Position numbers and translations under genes: made by a program
Part shown: piece by piece, positions 17,024 through 25,082 of the stretch
How positions within the stretch are numbered: position 1 is the first letter of the stretch
How the letters are laid out: each line of letters begins with the position of its first letter
The notes under the pieces: generated by a model
Database searches by the model: none
The model's input: only the letters and a program-made list of their open reading frames with translations
Told to the model about the DNA's origin: nothing
DNA from: Acidobacteriaceae bacterium
GTDB taxonomy: Bacteria; Acidobacteriota; Terriglobia; Terriglobales; Acidobacteriaceae
Direction of reading: 5' to 3'
Assembly: GCA_003134815.1 (NCBI GenBank)
Contig: PLCO01000056.1
Coordinates: 30,485-94,484, forward strand
Length of the DNA stretch: 64,000 nt

Positions 17024-17359
17024 GTGCCTATTCAAAAGCACCTTGCAGTACTGGCGGCCGCCGCGCTGGCAATTTGCCTTTGCGGAGGCGCTCGCTGTTC
17101 TGCGGCACTGGCCCGTCCCTCCACCCCGCAAACCGCAACCAAATCCAAACCCACTCCGCCTCCCGAGGCGCGCGTCGACATCAACCACGCGAGCGCAGAG
17201 GAATTAGCCAAGGTCCCCGGCTTGACGCCGAGTTGGGCCGGGCGAATCGTGCGCTTTCGTCCCTACCGGACAAAACAAGACTTGCTCGAGCGCGGCGTGC
17301 TCCCCAGCGATGTTTATGACCACATCAAGGACTCGATCATCGCGCACCGCGTCAAGTAG
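17024..17359 (+). CDS. ComEA-like helix-hairpin-helix protein, exported
   Basis: 111 residues from a GTG at 17024; the frame is open far upstream, but this codon starts a clear signal peptide (VPIQKHLAVLAAAALAICL). A Pro/Thr/Lys-rich linker follows, then a single helix-hairpin-helix unit (DINHASAEELAKVPGLTPSWAG), as in ComEA, the DNA-binding protein of natural competence, and other short HhH proteins. The second hairpin differs from canonical ComEA (LLERGVLPSDVYDHIKD). Periplasmic DNA binding is the likely role but unproven. Confidence 0.7.
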   Translation: MPIQKHLAVLAAAALAICLCGGARCSAALARPSTPQTATKSKPTPPPEARVDINHASAEELAKVPGLTPSWAGRIVRFRPYRTKQDLLERGVLPSDVYDHIKDSIIAHRVK

Positions 17360-17462
17360 CGATCTTCGGACCGTGAGGCCGATTCCGCAAAGTTTCTTCT
17401 CAGGCGAACTTCCGGGCCGTTACACTGTTCGTTACACCGATCGGCGACAGGAGGCTATCGCG

Positions 17463-18221
17463 ATGCAAACCCGGATTCTGGGCACCACCATGCCGGTGCT
17501 TGAAGTGCTGCTCGATCCCAACGAAAGCGTTTTTTCTGAGAGTGGAGAGCTCTCATGGATGACCGCGTCGATCCAGATGATGACGCACACGCAGGCCGGC
17601 GGTGGTGGCGGGTTTCTCGGCGTGATTAAGCGCGTGGCCGGCGGCGGCAGCCTCTTCATGACCGAGTACCGCGCGATGCAGTATCAAGGCACTGTCTCGT
17701 TTGCCACGCGGGTGCCGGGCCACATTGTCCCGGTGCAGGTTGGCCAAGGGCCGGAGTACATGGTGCACCGGCACGGGTTCCTTTGTGCCACGCCGCAGGT
17801 GACGATCTCGGTTGGCTTTCAGCAGTCGCTGGGCGCGGGCATCTTCGGCGGAAGCGGATTTCTGCTGCAAAAAATCGGCGGCGTGGGCACCGCTTGGATC
17901 GAGCTCTCCGGCGAGCTGATCCAGAAGGATCTCGCTCCCGGCGAGATTCTGTTTGTGCATCCCGGCCATGTGGGCGCATTCCAATCGACGGTCGGCTTCC
18001 AGATCACTACGGTTCCGGGAATCAAGAACATGATCTTCGGCGGCGACGGAATCTTTCTGGCGCGGATGGTCGGCCCGGGCACAATCTGGCTGCAAACTCT
18101 GCCCATCTCGCGGCTGGCGAGTCAGATCTATGAGTATCTGCCGCACCCCGAGGCGGCACAGCAGGCAACAGGCGCCGGACTGCTTGGCGGAATCGTCGGC
18201 GGAATCATCAGCGGCCAATAA
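17463..18221 (+). CDS. AIM24 family protein (TIGR00266-like)
   Basis: 252 residues from the ATG at 17463, supported by a CAGGAGG site. Gly-rich beta-structured protein of the AIM24 family: ESGELSWMTASIQMMT, GHIVPVQVG, LCATPQVTISVGFQQ and VGPGTIWLQTLP are visible; the C-terminus is a Gly/Ala-rich tail. The family includes mitochondrial AIM24 and bacterial proteins of unknown function. Follows the comEA-like gene by about 100 bases. Confidence 0.85.
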   Translation: MQTRILGTTMPVLEVLLDPNESVFSESGELSWMTASIQMMTHTQAGGGGGFLGVIKRVAGGGSLFMTEYRAMQYQGTVSFATRVPGHIVPVQVGQGPEYMVHRHGFLCATPQVTISVGFQQSLGAGIFGGSGFLLQKIGGVGTAWIELSGELIQKDLAPGEILFVHPGHVGAFQSTVGFQITTVPGIKNMIFGGDGIFLARMVGPGTIWLQTLPISRLASQIYEYLPHPEAAQQATGAGLLGGIVGGIISGQ

Positions 18222-18235
18222 CGTTGGCCAGTTAT

Positions 18236-18336
18236 CAGTTGTCAGCGATCAGTCGTCAGTGATCCGTTGTCAGTTGTCAGTGATCAGCCGTCAGTTGTCA
18301 GTGATCAATTGTCAGTTGTCAGTGATCAATTGTCGG
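18236..18336. repeat. Tandem repeat, period 21 bases
   Basis: Units beginning CAGTTGTCAGTGATCA start at 18271, 18292 and 18313, exactly 21 bases apart. A diverged unit starts at 18236, and a shortened one (about 7 bases missing) lies between. Within each unit CAGTTGT, CAGTGAT and CA(A/G) echo each other, so a 7-base sub-period is visible. No spacers, so not a CRISPR array. Confidence 0.85.
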
Positions 18337-18368
18337 TAGAGTGCGTTTCAACAATCGGCTTTGTAACA

Positions 18369-18430
18369 AGGGCACGGCTTTAGCCGGGCCGAAAAAGGCA
18401 ACAAAATTATGGGGTTTTAACCCCTGAGGG
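18369..18430. repeat. Dispersed bipartite palindromic repeat, copy 2
   Basis: Aligns with 722-784. First hairpin 18371-18390; second hairpin GGGGTT/AACCCC (18411-18424), ending CCTGAGGG. Stem changes relative to copy 1 are compensatory in both hairpins. Confidence 0.7.
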
Positions 18431-18557
18431 ATTACAACCGGATTCAATACGACCATTTTTGAAACACGCTCTAGGAAGTGATGAGCGCTCGAGGAGCGGA
18501 GATTACCGCAGTCGTTGAACTGCGCGTACTTGAATCGGCGTGCAAGAATCGGTAAGT

Positions 18558-19592
18558 ATGACTGAGTCCTCCCAGCAGCGAAGCGGCGTTCATGGGCACA
18601 TCGTGTTCTTCTTCGCCGTCGCGCTGGCGCTTTACGTAGCGTGGCTGATTCGCGACGTGCTGGCGCTGATTTACGTCTCGGCGCTGTTTGCCGTGGTGCT
18701 CACGCCGGTGGTGCGGGCCACCTCGCGCATTCAACTTGGCCGCTGGAAGCCGTTCCACGGATCCACGGCCATCCTCATCCTGCTGCTTGCTGTTGCCGGC
18801 GCGCTCGCGACGTTTGGCTTTTTCGCCTTGCCGCCGGTCATCAACGACCTTCAGTCGCTGGCGGGCGAGCTGCCGGCTCGCCTGCCCGGAATCCTGGACA
18901 AGATCAAAGCGGTCCCATTCGCCGGTCGCATTGACGCCGGCGACGTGGTCTCGTGGGCTCAGCGCGGGCTGAGCGGCGGAGCAACTTACCTGCTCACTTC
19001 GTTCAGCGCATGGGCGGGCGTACTGGTCCAGGTAATCGCCGGGTTTGTGCTCACGCTCTACTTCATTCTTGAGGGCGACGGCGCGTATCGATGGTTTCTT
19101 TCGTTCCTGCCCGCTCAGCCGCGGCACCGGCTTGACGCGACGCTCCGGCGCGCAGCCGGCCGCATGGAGAAGTGGCTGCTCGGCCAACTAAGCCTGATGC
19201 TGATTCTGGGAACATTGAGCACCCTCGTTTATCTCGTGCTTGGTGTGCGCTACGCCTATGTGCTGGGCGTAATTACCGGGCTGCTGAATCTCATTCCGGT
19301 CCTGGGCGCTGCCGTTTCGCTTGTTCTTGCCATGCTGGTGTCTGCCATCGACAGTTGGGGCCGCGTGCTGGGCGTGGCCATCTTCTTCGTCCTGTATCTG
19401 CAAATTGAAAACTCCTGGCTTACTCCACGCATCATGCACAGTCGCGTCCAGCTTCCCGCGCTGGCAATTTTCGTGGCCCTGCTGCTTGGCTCGGCGCTTG
19501 GCGGAATCGCCGGCGCGATGGTCGCGATTCCAACGGCGGTTCTGGTCAGCGTGCTGGTTGAGGAGTATCTCGTCAAAAAGACCGACGCGTGA
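18558..19592 (+). CDS. AI-2E family transporter (TqsA/PerM-like permease)
   Basis: 344 residues from the ATG at 18558 (a GTG at 18540 is the alternative). Seven to eight hydrophobic segments with the family's paired N-terminal helices, a soluble helical loop (INDLQSLAGELPARLPGIL) and the conserved GVITGLLNLIPVLGAAVS and ENSWLTPRIMHSRVQLP. Members export autoinducer-2 or act as Na+/H+ antiporters or general permeases; substrate unknown here. Isolated gene flanked by repeat-rich DNA. Confidence 0.88.
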   Translation: MTESSQQRSGVHGHIVFFFAVALALYVAWLIRDVLALIYVSALFAVVLTPVVRATSRIQLGRWKPFHGSTAILILLLAVAGALATFGFFALPPVINDLQSLAGELPARLPGILDKIKAVPFAGRIDAGDVVSWAQRGLSGGATYLLTSFSAWAGVLVQVIAGFVLTLYFILEGDGAYRWFLSFLPAQPRHRLDATLRRAAGRMEKWLLGQLSLMLILGTLSTLVYLVLGVRYAYVLGVITGLLNLIPVLGAAVSLVLAMLVSAIDSWGRVLGVAIFFVLYLQIENSWLTPRIMHSRVQLPALAIFVALLLGSALGGIAGAMVAIPTAVLVSVLVEEYLVKKTDA

Positions 19593-20490
19593 GGCGGCAA
19601 TGGCTGAGCTGGCGGAGCTAGCCAAGTTTGCGGAGCTAGCGAGCGGCGGCTCACCTCATTTTCTGTCAAGCCCCCGAACCCAAAATAAATCCGCCCACAT
19701 TCCGTAAATTGTTCATTCTCTAGTCCCTAGTCCCTTAGTCCCTGTCTTATCAAGTTTGCCGATTATTTCCCGCCTCCGGCGCATACTCAAACTATGAGTT
19801 TCAACTCAAGACAAATTCGGTTCGCCAACTCACCGATGCTCAATTCGAATTTCCTTCGGGCCAGGGACCTCGCGAGTTTCATCCAAATACCCTCCCTCGG
19901 AGGCTCGCTTCAGGCCAAAAATAGCCGAAAAAATAATTTTGTGCACTTCAAAATACGCTTTTTGCCTATAACTATCTTTAGAATCAACATAACCGACTCA
20001 AAAGCCGTCTCGATTTTTTGCGATTTTTTGCGTTTTTCTTTGATTTTCTTCGATTTTTTTGCGCAAAATGGCCCTTTTCAGCCCCAAAATCGACCTCGCT
20101 TCCGGCCCCAAAATCGTCCTTCCGCGGAGCCTGGTTCGTGCTGTCCCATCCTTCGCCGGAGTTCCAGCAAGCAGGTCCCCATTCGACTTCGATCGCTTCC
20201 GCGATCTTCGCTCAGGGCAGGCTTTCGACTCCCGTCGTCCGTCGGCGGGGACACTGGTCGCGCAGGATGCACCCAGGGAGGGGCACCCATTTTCCTGGGT
20301 CGGTTGAGTGCGGGCACGCGCTGGGCGAGCGAATAGAGAAAGCTGGCGAGTTTGCAAACGCAAGCGCGGGTCGAATATAAGTAACAGCGGACGGAAAGTA
20401 ACAGAAGTCGATGATTGATGGCCAAATGGGAGCCGGGTGCTTTCTCGCGCGGCGCCATTCGCAGGATTACAGACAAGAGGGGAAACAACG
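19593..20490. other. Gene-poor stretch of about 900 bases
   Basis: I see no convincing gene. A short GC-rich tandem motif (GCGGAGCTAGC-like) lies near 19610-19645, TAGTCCCTAGTCCCTTAGTCCC near 19720-19742, and strongly T-rich DNA with repeated CGATTTTTTG at about 20010-20068. The last 400 bases are GC-rich, with open frames that have no family-like content. The final bases carry the cupin ribosome site. Confidence 0.6.
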
Positions 20491-21030
20491 ATGAATCGCA
20501 GAGAGATGTTCGCGGCTTTGGCCGCTACTGCCGTGGCCGGCGACGTGCTGGCCTTTGCCGAAGCTAATCCGCAATCTGCGCCTGCCGCTGCGCCAGCGGC
20601 TGCGCCCGCGGCAGCGAGGGCGCCCGCAGCAGAGAATGTGATGGGATCGCCCGTTATGGGATCAAAAGTCTTCGACTGGAACGCGATGGTCGACAAGCCG
20701 AACAAGACTGGGTCCGTGCGGTCGGTTTGCAGCTCGCCGACGGCGACGCTGGAAAATCTGGAGATCCACATCTCGACGCTGAACCCGGGACTGATGTCGC
20801 ATCCGCCGCATAAGCATCCGAACGAGGAATTGATCATCGTGAGACAAGGCACGGTGGAGACGCTCTCGAACGGGGAGTGGATTCGCGTAGGGCCGGGGAG
20901 CGTGATCTTTAACGGGTCGAACCAGCCGCACGGATTCAGAAACGTGGGCACCGATCCGGCGATTTATCACGTGGTGAACTTCAAGACGGCAGCGACGCCG
21001 GCGGGATCGACGGTGTTTGTGGGGGGATAA
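20491..21030 (+). CDS. Exported cupin-domain protein
   Basis: 179 residues, ATG at 20491 with a GAGGGG site. The N-terminus MNRREMFAALAATAVAG is signal-like (twin Arg followed by a hydrophobic stretch). An Ala/Pro linker made of repeated APAAAPAA follows. The cupin fold is shown by HPPHKHPNEELIIVRQG (metal-binding H, H, E) and PHGFRNVG. Related proteins bind sugars or small metabolites in the periplasm; the substrate is unknown. Confidence 0.82.
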   Translation: MNRREMFAALAATAVAGDVLAFAEANPQSAPAAAPAAAPAAARAPAAENVMGSPVMGSKVFDWNAMVDKPNKTGSVRSVCSSPTATLENLEIHISTLNPGLMSHPPHKHPNEELIIVRQGTVETLSNGEWIRVGPGSVIFNGSNQPHGFRNVGTDPAIYHVVNFKTAATPAGSTVFVGG

Positions 21031-21332
21031 AGCAGGGAACGAGTCAGGCGCTGCCCCTTGTGGAAAGGGTGTCGGCGCGTCGTTTTCCGGTTTTTGCCTT
21101 CTTCGCAGTACTTTCCTTTTGAGGAGCAGGCAAAACCCTCGATAGAGCCCTAAGAAAGCCTGATTCTCGGTAGTTGATGACGATGGAACACGCTCCGTAG
21201 TCACCAAAGTAAGGACATCTACAATATGGAAAACTGCTAAAATCATATGTGGCGCAGGGTTAGGCACAGGTAGTCGGTGTACCATTCCAGTCAAGCGCGT
21301 GGCGCGATTCTTAAACGGAAGAAGGAAACACA
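21031..21332. other. Intergenic stretch, about 300 bases
   Basis: No gene seen. A terminator-like hairpin CCCTT/AAGGG after the cupin (near 21052-21067) is followed some bases later by T-rich DNA. The rest precedes the three-gene operon and probably holds its promoter, which I could not place with confidence. Confidence 0.4.
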
Positions 21333-21605
21333 ATGCCACAGTCTAACGTGACCCTGCCGGACGGTCGAACCTTTACCGGACCAGACGTGTCGATAAACGA
21401 GCAGACCGAAAGATGGACAGAGGTTGTCCTCTCGGATGGTTCAACACTGCGCGTTAAGCCGAACGTCGTGTCAGTCATTAGAGTCCCGGATCAGTGGGAT
21501 GCTGATGGGAATCCCCTGTACGCGATCAGGTCGAACATCATCATGACTGTTGCCACTTCCCCAGCGGAATTGAAAAAGGGGTACGTCGCACCCAGGAAGA
21601 ATTGA
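21333..21605 (+). CDS. Small hypothetical protein, first gene of a three-gene operon
   Basis: 90 residues, ATG at 21333 with a good GAAGAAGGA site. Soluble, beta-rich by composition, with no Cys and no signal peptide. It carries the phrase VVLSDGSTLRVKPNVVSVIRVPDQWDADGNPLY cut here into WTEVVLSDGSTL and IRVPDQWDADG. I do not recognise the family. It is followed after 4 bases by the next gene, and both lead into the DUF7689-like gene. Confidence 0.7.
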   Translation: MPQSNVTLPDGRTFTGPDVSINEQTERWTEVVLSDGSTLRVKPNVVSVIRVPDQWDADGNPLYAIRSNIIMTVATSPAELKKGYVAPRKN

Positions 21606-21609
21606 GCGT

Positions 21610-22095
21610 ATGAAACTCCGCGTCGTGTCAACAATCGTTACCGGGTTGATCGCTAGCGCGACGATCTCCGCCAGTTGGGGCCTCACGTCTGCTTCAGTTG
21701 AGCAACAGGCTGCGACGGTCGAACTTCAGAATCGGACCGTGCTGATCGAGAGCACCGCGAAAGAGCGCGAAGGTGAAGTGTATTTCGAAAAGGGCGCGTT
21801 GAATTGGCTGAAGTTCGAACTTCTCATGCAGGATTGGCACAAGCAAAGGGGAGCAAGTTCCTCAATTACAAAGGCGATAATGTCACCGGCCTATCAAGCA
21901 ATCATCGGGATGGGGGAGCCTGCCGTGCCGCTTCTCCTTGCGCAGATTCGCTCAGAGGGAGACGACCCTGACCAGTGGTTCTGGGCACTTGAGTGCATCA
22001 CCCAAGAAAGCCCCTCTCGCCCGGAAGACCAAGGAAACAACCTGAAAATGGCAAAGGCTTGGCTTGCGTGGGGCGAGGAGAAAAATGTCGGGTAG
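21610..22095 (+). CDS. Hypothetical protein with N-terminal membrane anchor, second gene
   Basis: 161 residues. Hydrophobic segment at residues 5-25, then a charged helical linker, then a conserved-looking globular end: SPAYQAIIGMGEPAVPLLLAQI followed by DDPDQWFWALECITQE and KAWLAWGEE. That end recalls small helical proteins that commonly sit beside DUF7689 genes. The function is unknown. Its end overlaps the next gene by 11 bases. Confidence 0.7.
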   Translation: MKLRVVSTIVTGLIASATISASWGLTSASVEQQAATVELQNRTVLIESTAKEREGEVYFEKGALNWLKFELLMQDWHKQRGASSSITKAIMSPAYQAIIGMGEPAVPLLLAQIRSEGDDPDQWFWALECITQESPSRPEDQGNNLKMAKAWLAWGEEKNVG

Positions 22096-22549
22096 TTGGT
22101 CGCCTGCCGAGTTTCCTAACCTCAACAATTCCACTTGCACGATTACGTCCCCGCCAGCCCGTCGATACAACTGCATTGCCTGGGCTGCTGGAGATGACAC
22201 GCAGAATTGGTGGCCCGACCGATTCAACATGGGGTATTGGCCTCAGGGAGTACCACGCGAGGAAACTATTCCGGCATTCATGCTCGCTTACGAATCCCTA
22301 GGCTACAAGCTCTGCTATGAGGATCATTTCGAAAAAGGGCTAGACAAGATCGCGATCTACGGAATCGAGAATCCAGACGGCACGGTAACGCCGACTCACG
22401 CAGCCCGCCTGCTCCCTTCCGGAGAATGGACTAGCAAGCTGGGCAACTTTGAAGACATTGCACATAAGGCTCTCGACGCCGTAGATGGGCCGGTCTATGG
22501 CCGCAAAATCTGCTGCATGTCCCGACCCGCAAGACAGCCTCACTCTTGA
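22085..22549 (+). CDS. DUF7689-like protein, possible Cys/His hydrolase
   Basis: 154 residues, ATG at 22085 with a GAGGAG site inside the previous gene. The N-terminal YNCIAWAAGD, central WWPDRFNMGYWPQGVPREE and the later THAARLLPSGEWTSKLG form a Cys...His pattern like that of papain/NlpC-type folds; this catalytic reading is my inference. No signal peptide. Family function is unknown. The three-gene set with a small soluble, an anchored and a putative hydrolase protein looks like a functional cassette. Confidence 0.75.
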   Translation: MSGSWSPAEFPNLNNSTCTITSPPARRYNCIAWAAGDDTQNWWPDRFNMGYWPQGVPREETIPAFMLAYESLGYKLCYEDHFEKGLDKIAIYGIENPDGTVTPTHAARLLPSGEWTSKLGNFEDIAHKALDAVDGPVYGRKICCMSRPARQPHS

Positions 22550-22679
22550 GCGGTCGTTAGCCTTCTACATTAGTCCCAAGATCGAGAGCACTGGCGCTCA
22601 TTTCTCCCAGGTGTGTTTGCCTCTCGACAACGATCTTTCGTCCGCATCTGGGGGCTTCCATCCAAATCGACACTCTTGT

Positions 22680-22728
22680 CCCCAGGCTTGCGCCTGGGGC
22701 TACCGTCTTCGACCCGCTGAAGCGGGTC
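22680..22728. repeat. Double-hairpin palindromic element
   Basis: Two perfect hairpins in 49 bases: CCCCAGGC/GCCTGGGG (22680-22699) and GACCCGCT/AGCGGGTC (22711-22728), joined by CTACCGTCTTC. It lies between the DUF7689-like gene and the convergent SMP-30 gene, so it could end transcription from both sides. The layout recalls the other bipartite repeat in this window but the sequence differs. Confidence 0.65.
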
Positions 22729-22749
22729 GTTGCGCGAATGGAGTCAGGT

Positions 22750-24072
22750 TTACTTGCTTTGCACGATGGGTTCGCCGGGGATGGAGAGGCGGACTCGGTA
22801 GATGCTGGTGCTGGCGCAGATGTACAAAGTTTTTCGATCGGCGCCGCCCCAGGCTACGTTGGCGACGCGCTCAGGGATGAGCAGTGTGGCGAGGTGCTTG
22901 CCTTCGGGCGAGAGAATCACTACGCCGCCGGGGCCTGCGCTGTAGATGTTTCCCTGCACGTCAACCTTCATGCCGTCAGGGCCGCCGGGGAGTGGGTCGG
23001 CGGTTGCGTCATAGAGGAGCGTGGGATCGGCGAGAGTGCCGTCGGGGAGTACGCTGTAGCGCATCCAGATTTTCTTTGGCTCGGTGGAGTCGACATAGAG
23101 GAATTTTTCGCCGGGCGAAAAAGCAATCCCGTTCGGCCGCGGCAAGTCTGAAATCAGAAGCTGGAGGTCATCGCGCGAGGGCGGCGCGCCGGGCTTTTGG
23201 GCGGCAGCGCCCGGAATGCGATAGACACCGTTGACCTTGATCTCCTTTTCAGGATCTGAATCGTTCTGCTTGCGCAGGCCGTAGGGCGGGTCGGTGAAAT
23301 AAATTGATCCGTCCGACCGATACACCAGATCGTTAGGACTGCTGAGGCGCAGGCTCTGGTAGCGATCAGCGAGGACGGTTTGCACGGCTTCAGGGTTCAG
23401 AGATTCAAAGCGGAAGACGTCGCGCTGGGCGTGGCCGGCGACGGTGAGGCGCCCCTGGGCGTCCAGCGTCATTCCATTGGAACCCGGCTCGCGGCCACCA
23501 TAGGGAGGGCTGCCTTTGTAGCCGCTGGGCTGAAGGAAAATGCTGACGCCCTTGCCGGGTGTCCAGCGGCGAATCGAGTTGGAAGGAATGTCTGCAAAGA
23601 AGAGACTGCCGTTGACCCAGACGGGGCCTTCAACCCAGGTGAAACCTGTGGCGATGCGGTCGAGCTTGGCGTTGGCGGGGACGATGCGGCTGCTGGCGGG
23701 ATCAAGCCGGTCGACTTGAAGCGGCGCGGAGGTGATGCGAGTTGGCGCGGCGGAGGGTTGCGGCTCATGACCTGCAGGCGTCTGCTGACTGACCGGGCCG
23801 GAGCCGGGATCATCGCAGTCGTAGTATCCGCCTATGGGGCCCCAACCATAAAACAAATTGTTCCTGGCACATACCGAGGCGCACTCCTGCTGCGATGTCG
23901 GGCGAGGCTTTTCCTTCAGAGTGCAGGTACGAGGTTTTCCGAGTGCACCAGGGCTGTGCCAACACCAGCAGACGTTCTGGGCATGGACCGAGGAAAATGC
24001 AAATAGACCAAATCCCAGTGATACCAGCGCGGTGACTCGTTTTCGTGTAAGTCTTCTCTTCATGCCGCTCAA
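22750..24072 (-). CDS. SMP-30/gluconolactonase-like secreted protein
   Basis: 440 residues. A signal peptide (residues about 12-31, ending VHAQ), then a Cys-rich N-terminal segment (CWCWHSPGALG ... CTLKEKPRPTSQQECASVC), then a six-bladed propeller of the SMP-30 type with WVEGPVW, SNGMTLDAQGRL, SPNDLVYRSDGSIYFTDPPYG and GGPDGMKVDVQGNIY. These are metal-dependent sugar lactonases. Metal ligands E (EGP), N (PND) and D (GPDG) are present. A TTG at 24072 has an ideal GAGGAG spacing; the ATG at 24063 is the alternative. The Cys-rich insert is unusual. Confidence 0.85.
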   Translation of the reverse strand: MSGMKRRLTRKRVTALVSLGFGLFAFSSVHAQNVCWCWHSPGALGKPRTCTLKEKPRPTSQQECASVCARNNLFYGWGPIGGYYDCDDPGSGPVSQQTPAGHEPQPSAAPTRITSAPLQVDRLDPASSRIVPANAKLDRIATGFTWVEGPVWVNGSLFFADIPSNSIRRWTPGKGVSIFLQPSGYKGSPPYGGREPGSNGMTLDAQGRLTVAGHAQRDVFRFESLNPEAVQTVLADRYQSLRLSSPNDLVYRSDGSIYFTDPPYGLRKQNDSDPEKEIKVNGVYRIPGAAAQKPGAPPSRDDLQLLISDLPRPNGIAFSPGEKFLYVDSTEPKKIWMRYSVLPDGTLADPTLLYDATADPLPGGPDGMKVDVQGNIYSAGPGGVVILSPEGKHLATLLIPERVANVAWGGADRKTLYICASTSIYRVRLSIPGEPIVQSK

Positions 24073-24312
24073 TGTTTTCTCCTCAGGCGAACTGTCAGAT
24101 ATTCTCGCCAGCGAATCGGTTCGAAAGCAAGCCAGGGGTTCGTCGATGGTCTACTCGCCGGCGCTCCGCCGCCGCAGGCGCGACCACCATTGAAGCATGG
24201 CGCGAACGACTTTGCAACGAGATCGGCAACCCGGTAGGGCTGTATTGCACTCTGTGCAAGTGACCATGAAATGGGAGATGCAATCGAGGGGCGAGTGCGC
24301 TTAGAATCTTAA

Positions 24313-24627
24313 ATGGCGATGACAAAGAACAAGCACAAGACGTTTGAAGTGGCGTGCCCGGATTGCGGGGCGATGCTGAAGATCGACGCGGCGACCGGAG
24401 TGCTAGTGAGCCACACTTCCGCGCCGCGCAAGCGCATGTTCGAGGACCTTGAAACGGCGGCGCAGGCGATGCGCGAGCATGGAGAACGGACGGAGTCGAT
24501 CTTCAGGCAAAGTGTGGATGCCGAGAAGAACAAGGAAGATTTGCTGGAGAAGAAGTTTGCCGAGGCAATGCGCAAGGCGAAGGACGCTCCGGAGGGCAAG
24601 CCGTTTCGCGAGATCGATTTGGATTGA
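24313..24627 (+). CDS. Small protein with a zinc-ribbon-like CPDCG motif
   Basis: 104 residues. Near residues 15-19 CPDCGAMLKID resembles one half of a zinc ribbon; no second Cys pair is present. The remainder is charged, helical and likely coiled coil (ERTESIFRQSVDAEKNKEDL). I do not recognise a family. It lies 41 bases before another small gene in the same direction. Confidence 0.65.
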   Translation: MAMTKNKHKTFEVACPDCGAMLKIDAATGVLVSHTSAPRKRMFEDLETAAQAMREHGERTESIFRQSVDAEKNKEDLLEKKFAEAMRKAKDAPEGKPFREIDLD

Positions 24628-24668
24628 GGTCAGAAGGCGCTCGCCGAACGCGAACGCGAGGAGGAGTT

Positions 24669-25013
24669 ATGGTGGTTGTGCCGTTAGCCAGGGGAGAATA
24701 CAGGTCGAGCGAGTCGAGTTTTGAGACGCGCGAAGACGGGGGAGAATCCGTGAACTGGATCCGGTATGCGGCGGCGGGAACGCTGGCCGCAAGCGGCGCG
24801 CTGCTGGTGAGCGGCCATCGGCGAATCGGCCTGATAGCAGCTCTGTCCGGCGCTGCACTGGCGCTGATGGATCAGCAGGATGCCGTAATTAATTGCTGGA
24901 ACAGGCTTCCTGAATTTCTTGATGACCTGCAAGGAACGCTTAGCAAGACACAGGCTGCGGTTGAGGATATTTCAAACCAGAGCCAGAAGCTGCGACAGGC
25001 GTTGGGCAAGTAA
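24669..25013 (+). CDS. Small membrane-associated hypothetical protein
   Basis: 114 residues, ATG at 24669 with a strong GAGGAGGAG site. Residues about 30-60 contain two hydrophobic segments (IRYAAAGTLAASGALLVSG and RIGLIAALSGAALALMD). The C-terminal half is helical with coiled-coil features (TLSKTQAAVEDISNQSQKLR). Function unknown. Convergent with the prenyl synthase gene. Confidence 0.65.
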   Translation: MVVVPLARGEYRSSESSFETREDGGESVNWIRYAAAGTLAASGALLVSGHRRIGLIAALSGAALALMDQQDAVINCWNRLPEFLDDLQGTLSKTQAAVEDISNQSQKLRQALGK

Positions 25014-25082
25014 CGCTGCGGCGATTCGTGCTGAATTGCTTGCGGCGGCGCGGCCTGCAAAGCGGAATCCCGAAAACAATTC

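Larger units (their letters stand above)
18222..18557. other. Intergenic stretch with two repeat types
   Basis: No gene. It holds a 21-bp-period tandem array (18236-18336) and the second copy of the bipartite palindromic repeat (18369-18430), then about 125 bases leading to the AI-2E-type permease gene. Confidence 0.7.

Noticed and set aside
18236..18336. Possible CRISPR array
   Set aside because: Units abut with no spacers, period only 21 bases, no cas genes.
19794..20336. Open frame of 180 codons on the plus strand in the gene-poor stretch
   Set aside because: Low-complexity FDFF/QPQNRP content derived from T-rich and GC-rich repeats, no ribosome site and no family-like motif.
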